Below are positions 1 through 8,687 of a DNA stretch of 64,000 bases, piece by piece (position 1 is the stretch's first letter; each line of letters begins with the position of its first letter). The notes below the pieces were generated by a model. That model searched no databases and had not been told where the DNA came from. It saw nothing but the letters and a program-made list of their open reading frames with translations. The position numbers and the translations under genes are program-made. The stretch is from Pseudomonas graminis. Its GTDB lineage: Bacteria > Pseudomonadota > Gammaproteobacteria > Pseudomonadales > Pseudomonadaceae. The DNA lies in assembly GCF_004364335.1 (NCBI RefSeq), contig NZ_SOCR01000004.1, positions 1 through 64,000 of the forward strand. Reading direction: 5' to 3'.

Positions 1-315
1 GGAATCAGGCGTTAGAGAGGAAAAGCATTGAAAAGCTGAAGGCTGCCCAAGGCATCCTTCAGCTATGACAAACTTTCCCCGGACACTAGTGACGCTCCGC
101 GTGGTAATGCATCCGACGACGCTCTGCGTCGCAGCGATGGACGCGGAGCGTCCGGGGCGGCATCCCCACGCGGAGCGTGGGGACGATCATTCACGCGATG
201 CTTTCAGCGGGACCGGTTTCAGCCGGAAATGACTGAACCCTCACTTCGCTCGGGTTGTCGACTAGGCTCAAGGTTCGCACGTAAGGAACCTGCCACACGA
301 TCTGAGAGGTCCCCC
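1..315. other. Intergenic stretch at window start
   Basis: No convincing gene. It holds an 8-bp-stem hairpin at about 35-63, a cluster of palindromic GC-rich repeats at about 85-190, and a short REP-like element at about 209-227. An in-frame extension of the downstream reductase reaches 229, but the ribosome-binding site fits 316 better. Confidence 0.6.
85..190. repeat. Clustered intergenic palindromes (ACGCTCCGCGT family)
   Basis: The core ACGCGGAGCGT or its complement occurs three times (near 93, 140 and 170), flanked by complementary arms such as GGACGC/GCGTCC and TCCCCACG/CGTGGGGA. This looks like a pseudomonad intergenic repeat rather than a gene. No transposase is nearby. Confidence 0.6.
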
Positions 316-1422
316 ATGAGCCTGCTGCTTGAACCCTATACCCTTCGCCAACTGACACTGCGCAACCGCATTGTGGTTTCGCCGATGTGTCAGTACTCCT
401 GCGCCGATGGTCTGGCCAATGACTGGCATCTGGTCCATCTGGGCAGTCGTGCGGTCGGCGGCGCCGGGCTGATTTTCACCGAAGCGGCGGCAGTCACCCA
501 GGACGGGCGGATTACCCCGGAAGACCTCGGCATCTGGAACGATGAGCAGATCGCACCTTTGCAACGCATCACTCGCTTCATCGAGGCGCAAGGTGCGGTG
601 GCCGGCATTCAGCTGTCCCACGCCGGACGCAAGGCCAGTACCTGGCGTCCGTGGGTGAGCCAGAGCGGCGCCATCCCTGCCGACCAGGGCGGCTGGGCGA
701 CCTGGGGCCCCTCGAAGATCGCTTTCGACCCGACCTACACCACGCCCACGCCGCTGGATGAAGCCCAGATTCAGGACATCATCAAGTCCTTTGTCGATGC
801 TGCCAAGCGTGCTTTGACCGCCGGTTTCAAAGTGGTCGAAATCCACGCCGCCCATGGCTACTTGCTGCATCAGTTCCTGTCGCCGCTGAGCAACCAGCGC
901 CAGGATCAATACGGTGGTTCATTCGAAAACCGCATTCGCCTGACCCTCGAAATCACCAAAGCCGTGCGTGAAGTCTGGCCCGCAGAGCTGCCGCTGTTCG
1001 TGCGTGTCTCGGCCACCGACTGGGTGGAAGGCGGCTGGAACGCGGATGAAACCGTCGAGCTGGCCAAGCGCTTGAAAGAGTTGGACGTTGATCTTGTTGA
1101 CGTGTCTTCCGGCGGCACTGCAGCCAAGGCCGAGATCCCGGTGGGCCCGGGTTATCAAACCGAATTTGCCGCTCGCGTGCGCAACGAGTCCGGCATTGCC
1201 ACCGGCACCGTGGGCATGATCACCGAGCCCACCCAGGCCGACACCATCCTGCGGACGGGTCAGGCTGACCTGATTTTCCTCGCCCGCGAACTGCTGCGCG
1301 ATCCGTACTGGCCGCTGCAAGCCGACGAGTCCCTCGGTGGACGCCAGGCCACATGGCCCGCGCAATACCAGCGGGCAACGCACCGCGACCAGCCGATTCA
1401 TGAGTCGGATCTGCGCGATTGA
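316..1422 (+). CDS. NADH:flavin oxidoreductase, Old Yellow Enzyme family (XenA/YqjM-like)
   Basis: A 368-aa FMN-dependent ene-reductase predicted to reduce activated C=C bonds, and possibly nitro compounds, in the cytosol. The TIM-barrel family signature is visible: PMCQYS at residues 23-28, with the Cys25 typical of the thermophilic-like/XenA branch, HAGRKAS, and the substrate-binding HAAHGYLLHQF. Length matches XenA (about 360 aa). The start at 316 is chosen because AGAGG lies just upstream and the protein then begins LLEPYTLRQLTLRNRI as in the family; the frame is open back to 229. It stands alone, convergent with the ABC-transporter operon. Family assignment is firm; the substrate and the name xenA are inference. 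Confidence 0.9.
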   Translation: MSLLLEPYTLRQLTLRNRIVVSPMCQYSCADGLANDWHLVHLGSRAVGGAGLIFTEAAAVTQDGRITPEDLGIWNDEQIAPLQRITRFIEAQGAVAGIQLSHAGRKASTWRPWVSQSGAIPADQGGWATWGPSKIAFDPTYTTPTPLDEAQIQDIIKSFVDAAKRALTAGFKVVEIHAAHGYLLHQFLSPLSNQRQDQYGGSFENRIRLTLEITKAVREVWPAELPLFVRVSATDWVEGGWNADETVELAKRLKELDVDLVDVSSGGTAAKAEIPVGPGYQTEFAARVRNESGIATGTVGMITEPTQADTILRTGQADLIFLARELLRDPYWPLQADESLGGRQATWPAQYQRATHRDQPIHESDLRD

Positions 1423-1561
1423 TCACGCCGCTGAATAGCTGATGTAGGCTCGCTTGTTGATGTCAGGTTCGGTCGGTCAATCGGGATCGACCGGAGCGGA
1501 CAGCGATCGACAAGCTCACCCTACCTGCCTCCGTCGTGGGAAGCACACTGCCCCAACCCAC

Positions 1562-2371
1562 TCACTTCCCTCCACTCCCCGCCACGCTTTCCCCGCCCCG
1601 AGTCAGGCAGTACGCGCCGAGGATCGGCAGCAGGGTCACCATCATCACGAGCATCGCTACTACGTTGGTCACCGGCACGTCCCGTGGGCGGCTAAGTTGG
1701 TTGAGCAGCCAGATGGGCAGGGTGCGTTCGTGCCCGGCGGTGAAGGTGGTGACGATGATTTCGTCGAAGGACAGGGCAAACGCCAGCATGCCGCCGGCCA
1801 GCAACGCCGAGCCCAGGTTGGGCATGATGATGTAGCGGAAGGTCTGCCAGCCGTCAGCACCGAGGTCCATCGAGGCTTCGATCAGGCTGTGGGAGGTACG
1901 GCGCAGGCGGGCGATGACGTTGTTGTAGACGATCACCACGCAGAAGGTCGCGTGGCCGACGATGATGGTGAACATCCCAGGCTCGATCCCCAGGGTCTTG
2001 AACGCTGACAACAAGGCCAGCCCGGTGATGATGCCGGGCAGGGCGATGGGCAGAATCAGCATCAGCGAAATGCCGTCCTTGCCGAAGAAGTCCCGCCTGT
2101 ACAGCGCCGCTGAGGCCAGCGTGCCGAGCACCAGTGCGATCATCGTGGCAACACAGGCGATTTGCAGCGACAGCTTGATCGAGTCCAGCACGTCCGGCCG
2201 CGCGAACGCCACGCCGATCCACTTCAGGGTGAAGCCTTTTGGCGGGAAGCTGAAGGCGGCGTCTTCGGTGTTGAAGGCGTAGACGAAGATGATCAGGATC
2301 GGAAAGTGCAGAAACACGAGCCCGCCCCAGGCGGCGATTTTCAGGCCCCACGACGCGTTTTCAGAGTGCAT
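1562..2371 (-). CDS. ydcV: ABC transporter permease (YdcV/PotC-like)
   Basis: A 269-aa inner-membrane permease of a spermidine/putrescine-type importer. About six hydrophobic segments are visible, plus the EAA-like loop ([25 protein letters not shown]) that docks the ATPase. It is the last gene of the ydcS-T-U-V order, and its ATG overlaps the end of ydcU by 11 nt, implying coupled translation. Length fits E. coli YdcV (264 aa). The substrate (polyamine or a related cation) is inferred from family only. No ydcW-type aldehyde dehydrogenase lies alongside, unlike the enterobacterial cluster. Confidence 0.88.
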   Translation of the reverse strand: MHSENASWGLKIAAWGGLVFLHFPILIIFVYAFNTEDAAFSFPPKGFTLKWIGVAFARPDVLDSIKLSLQIACVATMIALVLGTLASAALYRRDFFGKDGISLMLILPIALPGIITGLALLSAFKTLGIEPGMFTIIVGHATFCVVIVYNNVIARLRRTSHSLIEASMDLGADGWQTFRYIIMPNLGSALLAGGMLAFALSFDEIIVTTFTAGHERTLPIWLLNQLSRPRDVPVTNVVAMLVMMVTLLPILGAYCLTRGGESVAGSGGK

Positions 2372-3311
2372 CGAACGCCCCCAGACGCTTGACGATCGCC
2401 AGATAAACCGCGATCAGCACGATCGGCACCAGCGTGAAGGCCGCGGCCATGGGCATGTTGCCGATGGCGCCCTGCTGGGCGTAGACCATGCTGCCGATAA
2501 AGTAACCCGGTGGGCCGATCAGTTGCGGCACGATGAAATCCCCCAGCGTCAGCGAAAACGTGAAGATCGAGCCCGCCGCAATGCCCGGTACTGACAGCGG
2601 CAGAATCACCTGCATGAACGTCTGCCGGGGCGTGGCGCCGAGGTCGGCGGAGGCGTGCAGCAGTGAAGGCGGCAAGCGTTCGAGGGAGGCCTGAATCGGC
2701 AGGATCATGAACGGCAGCCAGATGTAGACGAACACCATGAAACGCCCCAAATGCGAGGTCGACAGCGTGCTGCCGCCAATGCCGGGCACGCTCAACAGCC
2801 ACTGCAACACTGGCGCCAGCCCCAAGTGCTGAACGAACCATTGCGCGACGCCGCCCTTGGCCAGCAGCAGTGTCCACGCGTAGGCCTTGACGATGTAACT
2901 CGCCCACATCGGCATCATCACTGCGATGTAAAAGAACGCCTTGGTTTTGCCGGTGGTGTAGCGCGCCATGTAATAGGCGATGGGGAAGGCGACGATGGCA
3001 CTTGCCATGGACACGGCGACGGCCATGGTGAGGGTGCGGCGGATGACATCGAAATTGGCCGGGTTGAACAGCGCCCCGAAGTTCGCCAGGGTCAGGTCGG
3101 GCGTCACGGTCATGCTGAAGTCGTCGAAGGTATAGAAGCCTTGCCACAACAGGCCCAGCAGTGAGCCGAGATAGATGGCGCCAAACCAGAGTAGCGGCGG
3201 GATCAGCAGCAGTGACAGGTACAGGTTCGGGCGTCGATACAGCAGGTTGGAAAAACGTCGAAGTGGCGATGGCCGTTGCGTCGGCGCCGAGCCAGTGCAC
3301 GTTCGGCCCAT
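2361..3311 (-). CDS. ydcU: ABC transporter permease (YdcU/PotB-like)
   Basis: A 316-aa inner-membrane permease and partner of the downstream YdcV-like subunit. It has an N-terminal transmembrane helix near residues 30-55, further helices, and the coupling-loop sequence [20 protein letters not shown]. The start at 3311 is preferred over the upstream ATGs because it follows the ydcT stop by one base and has GAGG upstream; the open frame begins at 3347. It heterodimerises with YdcV to form the translocation pore. The family is clear; the transported compound is not shown by sequence. Confidence 0.87.
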   Translation of the reverse strand: MGRTCTGSAPTQRPSPLRRFSNLLYRRPNLYLSLLLIPPLLWFGAIYLGSLLGLLWQGFYTFDDFSMTVTPDLTLANFGALFNPANFDVIRRTLTMAVAVSMASAIVAFPIAYYMARYTTGKTKAFFYIAVMMPMWASYIVKAYAWTLLLAKGGVAQWFVQHLGLAPVLQWLLSVPGIGGSTLSTSHLGRFMVFVYIWLPFMILPIQASLERLPPSLLHASADLGATPRQTFMQVILPLSVPGIAAGSIFTFSLTLGDFIVPQLIGPPGYFIGSMVYAQQGAIGNMPMAAAFTLVPIVLIAVYLAIVKRLGAFDAL

Positions 3312-3312
3312 C

Positions 3313-4350
3313 TCAATGCGCCTCGACCGGCGCGTCATGCAGCGCAATCATCGCCTCCCGCGCCCAGCGAACGGTAACGCGTTCCCCCGGCTGATGAAGC
3401 GCTCCGGTGTCCAGCCACTGATTGTTGGCCTGGCTGACCGTGAGCGTGTGGCCGTTGTCCAGTTTGATCTCGTAGCGGGTGGCACTGCCCTGATACTGGA
3501 CGTCGTGCAGCACGCCGCTGACCTGAACCTCGTGGCTCGCCGCAACGCCCTCGGCAAAACGAATGTGCTCTGGCCGAATAGAGAAGGCGCCCGGGTTGCC
3601 GCTCAACGCCTGCGCCGGTTCGCCGCGCACGACGTTGGAGGTGCCCACGAATTCCGCCACGAAGGTCGTGGCCGGCTTTATGTACAAATTGCGCGGCGTG
3701 TCGACCTGCTCGATGCGGCCCTTGTTGAATACCGCGACCCGGTCCGACATCGACAGTGCTTCGGTCTGGTCGTGGGTGACGAAGATGAACGTGATGCCCA
3801 GTTGGCGCTGCAGTTTCTTCAGTTCGCCCTGCATCTGTTCGCGCAGCTTCAGGTCGAGGGCGCCGAGGGGTTCATCGAGCAGCAGCACGCGCGGCCGATT
3901 GACCAGTGCCCGCGCCAGGGCCACACGCTGACGCTGGCCGCCGGACAGTTGCACGGGTTTGCGCGCGCCGTAGCCGTCGAGGGCGACCATGTTCAGGGCC
4001 TCGTCGGCCCGTTTGATTCGTTCGGCCTTGCCGACGCCTTTGACTTTCAGGCCATAGGCGACGTTGTCCTGCACGTTCATGTGCGGGAACAGCGCATAGT
4101 CCTGAAACACTGTGTTGACGTCACGCTGATACGGCGGCAGGCCGGCCGCTTCCTGGCCATGAATGCGGATCGATCCGGCAGTGGGCTGCTCAAAGCCGGC
4201 GATCAGGCGCAGGCAAGTGGTCTTGCCGGAGCCCGAGGGGCCGAGCATGGAAAAGAACTCGCCGTCCTCGATGTCGATGGACACCCGGTCCACGGCTTTC
4301 ACCTCGCCGAACAACCGCGAGACCTGAGTGAACTGGACAGCGTGGGTCAT
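3313..4350 (-). CDS. ydcT: ABC transporter ATP-binding protein (YdcT/PotA-like)
   Basis: A 345-aa cytoplasmic ATPase that powers the importer. Walker A GPSGSGKTT is at residues 37-45, signature LSGGQ at 135-139, Walker B VLLLDEP at 155-161, and a C-terminal TOBE-like region follows (about 270-345). The frame stays open upstream through a REPIN to 4479, but residues there are repeat-encoded. The ATG at 4350 gives the family-typical start THAVQFTQVSRLFG. The 189-nt gap to ydcS, containing an inverted repeat, is the only sizeable gap in the operon. Confidence 0.92.
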   Translation of the reverse strand: MTHAVQFTQVSRLFGEVKAVDRVSIDIEDGEFFSMLGPSGSGKTTCLRLIAGFEQPTAGSIRIHGQEAAGLPPYQRDVNTVFQDYALFPHMNVQDNVAYGLKVKGVGKAERIKRADEALNMVALDGYGARKPVQLSGGQRQRVALARALVNRPRVLLLDEPLGALDLKLREQMQGELKKLQRQLGITFIFVTHDQTEALSMSDRVAVFNKGRIEQVDTPRNLYIKPATTFVAEFVGTSNVVRGEPAQALSGNPGAFSIRPEHIRFAEGVAASHEVQVSGVLHDVQYQGSATRYEIKLDNGHTLTVSQANNQWLDTGALHQPGERVTVRWAREAMIALHDAPVEAH

Positions 4351-4403
4351 GGTGGCTAATTCCCGAAATCTTTCTCGATGTGTGCACTGGGCAGGTTTGT
4401 ATT

Positions 4404-4492
4404 TGTAGGAGCGCGCTTGCCCGCGATTGCGACCTGCCTGTGAGGTTGATGCTGTATGACACACCGTAATCGCGGGCAAGCGCGCTCCTACA
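4404..4492. repeat. REPIN, 89 bp, between ydcS and ydcT
   Basis: Arms TGTAGGAGCGCGCTTGCCCG and its inverse close an 89-bp inverted repeat inside the operon. Intercistronic REP hairpins can protect upstream mRNA from 3' decay, which would favour ydcS over the membrane subunits. That role is inferred. Confidence 0.9.
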
Positions 4493-4539
4493 ATGGATGG
4501 ATGGATGTACCCAGAGAGATTCCCCGGGCCTGAATACGC

Positions 4540-5691
4540 TTACCTGCCACCCATGATTGCAATGTAATCCTGCGTCCAGCGGCTGTACGGCACGTATTTT
4601 CCGCCCTCGGCCTGGGGTGTTTTCCAGAAGGCGATCTTTTCGAACAGGTCAAACCCGTTGGTTTCGCAGCCCTCGGCGCCGAGCAGTGCGTTGCCCTTGC
4701 ACGCTTCAGGCACCACCGGCAGAGAGCCGAACCAGGCGGCAACGTCGCCCTGCACTTTCGGTTGCAGCGACCAGTTCATCCATTTGTAGGCACAGTTGGG
4801 GTGTTGGGCCTCGGCGTGCAACATCGTGGTGTCGGCCCAACCGGTGGCGCCTTCCTGGGGGATGGTCGAGGCGACGGGCTGTTTGTCGGCGACCAGCCCG
4901 TTGACCATGTACCCCCATGAACTGGACGCTGCCACGCCTTCGTTTTTCACGTCGCTCATCTGCACCGTTGCGTCGTGCCAGTAGCGATGAACCAGCGGTT
5001 GCTGAGCGCGGAGCAGGTCGAGTACAGCCTTGTACTGCGTCTCGGTGAGCTGATACGGATCGACGATGTCCAGCTCTGGCTTGGCGGTCTTCAAATACAG
5101 TGCAGCGTCGGCGATGTAGATCGGCCCGTCATAGGCCTGGACCCGGCCCTTGTTCGGTTTGCCGTCGGGCAAATCCTGCGGCTCGAACACCACGCTCCAG
5201 CTCACCGGCGGCGTCTTGAACACGTTGGTGTTGTACATCAGCACGTTCGGGCCCCACTGATAGGGTGTGCCATAGGTTTTGTTTTCGACCGTGTACCAGG
5301 GGCCATCTTTCAGGCGCGGGTCGAGGGTTTTCCAGTTCGGGATCAACGTGGGGTCGATGGGCTGCACGCGCTTGCCGGCGATCAGGCGCAACGACGCGTC
5401 GCCCGATGCGGTGACCAGGTCATAGCCGCCCTTGGTCATCAGGCTGACCATCTCGTCGGACGTCGCGGCAGTCTTGACGTTGACCTTGCAGCCGGTCTCC
5501 TGCTCGAAGCCGGTCACCCAGTCGTAGGCCTTGTCGCTTTCGCCGCGCTCGATGTACCCCGGCCACGCCACAATATCCAGCTGCCCCTCGCCATCGCCCA
5601 CCGCCGTCATTGCTTCAGCGGCCTGCACCGCGCCGCTGGTGAATAGTGCAGTGATCACAGCGCTCAGAATCGCGGTCTTGTGCACGGACAT
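4540..5691 (-). CDS. ydcS: Periplasmic substrate-binding protein (YdcS-like)
   Basis: A 383-aa solute-binding protein of the PotD/YdcS family, delivering ligand to the YdcTUV-like permease. A signal peptide is evident: positive N-terminus MSVHK, hydrophobic core, cleavage near AVQA-AEA (about residue 24/25). The mature part starts QLDIVAWPGYIERG and continues with typical SBP segments (TYGTPYQWGPNVLMYN). Length equals E. coli YdcS (381 aa). It is the first gene of the operon and separated from ydcT by a REPIN. A sigma-54-like site lies about 90 bp upstream. E. coli YdcS is also reported to have polyhydroxybutyrate synthase activity; nothing here tests that. Confidence 0.9.
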   Translation of the reverse strand: MSVHKTAILSAVITALFTSGAVQAAEAMTAVGDGEGQLDIVAWPGYIERGESDKAYDWVTGFEQETGCKVNVKTAATSDEMVSLMTKGGYDLVTASGDASLRLIAGKRVQPIDPTLIPNWKTLDPRLKDGPWYTVENKTYGTPYQWGPNVLMYNTNVFKTPPVSWSVVFEPQDLPDGKPNKGRVQAYDGPIYIADAALYLKTAKPELDIVDPYQLTETQYKAVLDLLRAQQPLVHRYWHDATVQMSDVKNEGVAASSSWGYMVNGLVADKQPVASTIPQEGATGWADTTMLHAEAQHPNCAYKWMNWSLQPKVQGDVAAWFGSLPVVPEACKGNALLGAEGCETNGFDLFEKIAFWKTPQAEGGKYVPYSRWTQDYIAIMGGR

Positions 5692-5777
5692 GGTGGGTTT
5701 GCCTCATGGTGGTTGTGTGGGCAGAGATCGGTGGTGCAGAGCGTAGTGCCCAGTTCGATCCTCGACAAACTTCGCGC

Positions 5778-5793
5778 AGCAAATACCGAGCCC
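5778..5793 (-). promoter_or_regulatory. Candidate sigma-54 (RpoN) promoter for ydcS
   Basis: Read on the minus strand the site is GGGCTCGGTATTTGCT. It matches 10 of the 12 specified positions of TGGCACG-N4-TTGCW, with GG and GC elements exactly 12 nt apart. It would leave a leader of about 75 nt before ydcS. Nitrogen-linked control fits an importer of nitrogenous compounds. Unproven. Confidence 0.45.
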
Positions 5794-5953
5794 ATTCGTG
5801 CAGGCGGAAGCGGTTGAGCGAAAACCCGTCGTCATCCGGCCTCAGGACATCCAGTCGCCGCAACATTCAGAAGCAAACCTGCCCAACGGCTGCTGGTGCC
5901 TTCGCCTTAACCTGCGGGTCGAATCGTCTGTCCCCATTTCTGAAGGTGAAGTC

Positions 5954-6712
5954 ATGAACACGCGCGGTTTACTGGATCAACTGTTGAAATCCGGTCAGGA
6001 CCTGCTGCAAAACAAGGCCGGCGCGCCTGACAAGAGCGGCAAAAGCGGGCAAAACGGGCAGGGCGGGCTTGGCGATTTGCTGGGCAAGGTCGGTGGCAGC
6101 GGCCTGGGCGGCAGACTGGGCGGCAGCCTTGGCGGGCTGCTTTCGGGTGCCGGCGGTGGTGCGTTGGCGGCGGGCGCGATGGGCTTGCTGATGGGCAACA
6201 AAGGCGCACGCAAAATGGGCGGCAAAGCGCTGACCTACGGCGGGCTCGCGGCGTTGGGCGTGCTGGCGTACAAGGCGTACGGCAACTGGCAGGCAAATCA
6301 GGGTGTGGCGCAACCGGTTGAGCCGCAAACCGTGGACCGCGTGCCCCCGGCTCAGGTCGAACAGCACAGCGAGGCCATCCTGCGGGCGCTGGTGGCAGCG
6401 GCCAAGGCCGACGGCCACGTCGACGAGCGTGAACGTGAACTCATCGAAGGCGAGTTCACCCGCATCACCGGCGACAACGAACTGCAGCAGTGGCTGCACG
6501 CCGAGCTCAACAAACCGCTGGACCCTGTCGATGTCGCCCGTGCCGCGCAGACCCCGGAAATCGCCGCCGAGATGTACCTGGCCAGCGTGATGATGGTCGA
6601 CGAAGAACACTTCATGGAGCGCGCTTACCTCGACGAGCTCGCCAAGCAGTTGAAGCTTGACCCGGCCCTCAAGACTGAACTTGAGCATCAGGTGCTTCAG
6701 GCCCAGCCGTAA
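5954..6712 (+). CDS. DUF533/TerB-like membrane-associated protein (YebE-like)
   Basis: A 252-aa protein of unknown role. The first 80 residues are very rich in Gly, Ser and Lys with repeats such as GGLGDLLGKVGGSGLGGRLGG. A hydrophobic stretch follows (about 60-110, AGAMGLLMGNKG...LAALGVLAYKAY). The C-terminal half is a TerB-like alpha-helical domain with acidic segments (AAKADGHVDERERELIEGEF). The ATG at 5954 is chosen for its GAAGGTGA ribosome-binding site; the longer open frame lacks one. Resembles E. coli YebE (219 aa). Family recognised from its overall pattern; function unknown. Confidence 0.78.
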   Translation: MNTRGLLDQLLKSGQDLLQNKAGAPDKSGKSGQNGQGGLGDLLGKVGGSGLGGRLGGSLGGLLSGAGGGALAAGAMGLLMGNKGARKMGGKALTYGGLAALGVLAYKAYGNWQANQGVAQPVEPQTVDRVPPAQVEQHSEAILRALVAAAKADGHVDERERELIEGEFTRITGDNELQQWLHAELNKPLDPVDVARAAQTPEIAAEMYLASVMMVDEEHFMERAYLDELAKQLKLDPALKTELEHQVLQAQP

Positions 6713-7055
6713 ACCAGAGCGGGTCGGCCCAGTGACCCGTAACGAAAACCGAATACCCGCAACGCTGGCGGGTCAGTCCCGACAATCCCTGGGTCCTGAC
6801 CCGCATTTCTCTCCCGCGCTTCAGGCGCGCCAGCCACACATGTGCCCTCAACGCACTTGCACCATCAAGCAACGCCACATCGAGCCGATAGCGTGTAAGA
6901 CACTTCCGATCTGGTTGTGTGTTATGGCGTTTTCCTTGTCGGAAACAGCCCGTTTATTGGGAAGTCACTAGGCTATACTCCCGCTCGCTTTGGACCGTTC
7001 GTCGGTCCGCTTCTTGAACCCGGTCATGCCGGCGTTGAACCCTTGAGGGCTGACT
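6713..7055. other. 343-bp intergenic region upstream of wspA
   Basis: It contains a 9-bp-stem inverted repeat (GCGGGTCAG ... CTGACCCGC, 6768-6804) that may end the DUF533 transcript, a -10-like TATACT at 6974-6979, and a small hairpin (GGACCG-TTCGT-CGGTCC, 6992-7008) in the presumed wspA leader. No gene is supported. Confidence 0.6.
6974..6979 (+). promoter_or_regulatory. Candidate -10 element for the wsp operon
   Basis: TATACT stands about 75 nt before the wspA GTG. No good -35 hexamer sits at 17 nt (TTTATT is at 15 nt), so the call is weak. Confidence 0.3.
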
Positions 7056-8678
7056 GTGAAGAACTGGACGTTGCGTCAACGGATTTTGGCGAGCTTCGCT
7101 GTCATCATCGCCATCATGCTGTTGATGGTGGTTGCGGCGTTCAATCGCCTGTTGGTTATCGAGAACAGCGGCGATGCGGTGCGACTGGACGCGCTCCCCG
7201 GCGTTTTTTACAGCAGCACCGTGCGCGGCGCCTGGGTTGAAAGCTACGTACAGACCCAGCGTTTACTCAGTGAAGGCGCCGGTCGTGCTCTCACCAGCGC
7301 TGAAGAAGACCAGTACAAAGAATTCGACGACCGCTTGCAGGCGCAGATCGTCAATTACCAGAAGAGCATCTTCGACGAATCGGATCGCAGTGACTTCGCC
7401 CAGTTTCTGCAATTGCGCGAACGCTACCAGCTAGTGCTCAACGGTGTGCTCGCGGCTTACCAGGGCGATAACTACGCGTTGGCCCAGCGGACTTTCACCG
7501 AGCAACTCACGCCCGCGTGGTTTGAGGGTCGCAAACAGCTCAACGCACTCGGCGCCAAGAACAAGGTGGTCGCCGACAAGGCGTCCGACGCCATTCAGGC
7601 CGCTGTTTCCAGCGCCAAGATCACGCTTGGCATTTCGCTGATCATCGCTTTGCTGGCGGCGGCTGCGTGCGGCCTGTTGCTGATGCGCGCGATTCTGGCG
7701 CCGATGAACCGTATCGTGCAGATTCTCGACACCATGCGCACGGGTGACCTGAGCACGCGGCTGGCGCTGGACCGCAACGACGAGTTCGGATCGGTGCAGA
7801 CCGGCTTCAACGACATGGTCGCCGAACTTGCTGCGTTGGTGTCCCAGGCCCAGCGCTCGTCGATTCAGGTGACCACGTCGGTCACCGAGATTGCCGCCAC
7901 CTCCAAGCAGCAACAGGCCACGGCCACCGAGACCGCTGCGACCACCACGGAAATTGGCGCGACCTCCCGCGAGATTGCCGCGACGTCCCGGGATCTGGTG
8001 CGCACCATGACCGAAGTGACCTCGGCTGCGGATCAGGCTTCGGTCCTGGCGGGCTCCGGTCAGCAAGGCCTGGCGCGCATGGAAGAAACCATGCACTCGG
8101 TCATGGGCGCGGCCGATCTGGTCAATTCCAAGCTGGCGATCCTCAACGAGAAGGCCGGCAACATCAATCAGGTCGTGGTGACCATCGTCAAAGTCGCCGA
8201 CCAGACCAACCTGCTGTCGCTCAACGCCGCCATCGAAGCCGAGAAAGCCGGCGAATACGGCCGTGGTTTTGCCGTGGTGGCGACCGAGGTCCGGCGTCTG
8301 GCCGACCAGACCGCCGTGGCCACCTATGACATCGAGCAGATGGTTCGCGAGATCCAGTCGGCGGTGTCGGCAGGCGTCATGGGCATGGACAAATTCTCCG
8401 AAGAAGTGCGTCGCGGCATGTACGAAGTGACCCAGGTCGGCGAGCAGCTTTCCCAGATCATCCATCAGGTGCAGGCCTTGGCGCCGCGTGTCTTGATGGT
8501 CAACGAAGGCATGCAGGCCCAGGCCACTGGCGCCGAACAAATCAATCAGGCGCTGGTGCAGTTGGGTGATGCCAGCAGCCAGACCGTCGAATCCCTGCGT
8601 CAGGCCAGCTTCGCCATCGATGAGCTGAGCCAGGTGGCGGTGGGGCTGCGTAGCGGCGTTTCGCGTTTCAAGGTCTGA
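7056..8678 (+). CDS. wspA: Methyl-accepting surface-sensing receptor WspA
   Basis: A 540-aa inner-membrane chemoreceptor that activates the WspE kinase on surface contact. TM1 is about residues 10-29, a periplasmic four-helix-type domain about 31-188, TM2 about 189-211, HAMP about 212-264, then a long coiled-coil signalling domain rich in TATETAATTTEIGATSREIA heptads. The conserved hairpin tip is NLLSLNAAIEAEKAGEYGRG. It starts at GTG 7056 with GAGGG eight bases upstream. It is the first gene of the complete wsp cluster, nine bases before wspB. Identification rests on domain layout plus the downstream B-C-D-E-F-R order. Confidence 0.95.
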   Translation: MKNWTLRQRILASFAVIIAIMLLMVVAAFNRLLVIENSGDAVRLDALPGVFYSSTVRGAWVESYVQTQRLLSEGAGRALTSAEEDQYKEFDDRLQAQIVNYQKSIFDESDRSDFAQFLQLRERYQLVLNGVLAAYQGDNYALAQRTFTEQLTPAWFEGRKQLNALGAKNKVVADKASDAIQAAVSSAKITLGISLIIALLAAAACGLLLMRAILAPMNRIVQILDTMRTGDLSTRLALDRNDEFGSVQTGFNDMVAELAALVSQAQRSSIQVTTSVTEIAATSKQQQATATETAATTTEIGATSREIAATSRDLVRTMTEVTSAADQASVLAGSGQQGLARMEETMHSVMGAADLVNSKLAILNEKAGNINQVVVTIVKVADQTNLLSLNAAIEAEKAGEYGRGFAVVATEVRRLADQTAVATYDIEQMVREIQSAVSAGVMGMDKFSEEVRRGMYEVTQVGEQLSQIIHQVQALAPRVLMVNEGMQAQATGAEQINQALVQLGDASSQTVESLRQASFAIDELSQVAVGLRSGVSRFKV

Positions 8679-8687
8679 GTCAGGCCC

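Noticed and set aside
229..315. N-terminal extension of the Old Yellow Enzyme gene
   Set aside because: The extra 29 residues are Arg/Ser-rich and unlike the family start; a ribosome-binding site fits ATG 316.
2341..3300. 319-codon minus-strand frame overlapping ydcU
   Set aside because: Alternative frame of ydcU; the permease helices and coupling loop are in the other frame.
4351..4479. N-terminal extension of ydcT
   Set aside because: The extension is encoded by the REPIN sequence and has no site; ATG 4350 gives the family start.
6903..6912. CTTCCGATCT resembling the end of an Illumina adapter
   Set aside because: Only 10 bases match; this is likely chance, and the flanks do not continue the adapter. 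A contamination artefact is not supported.
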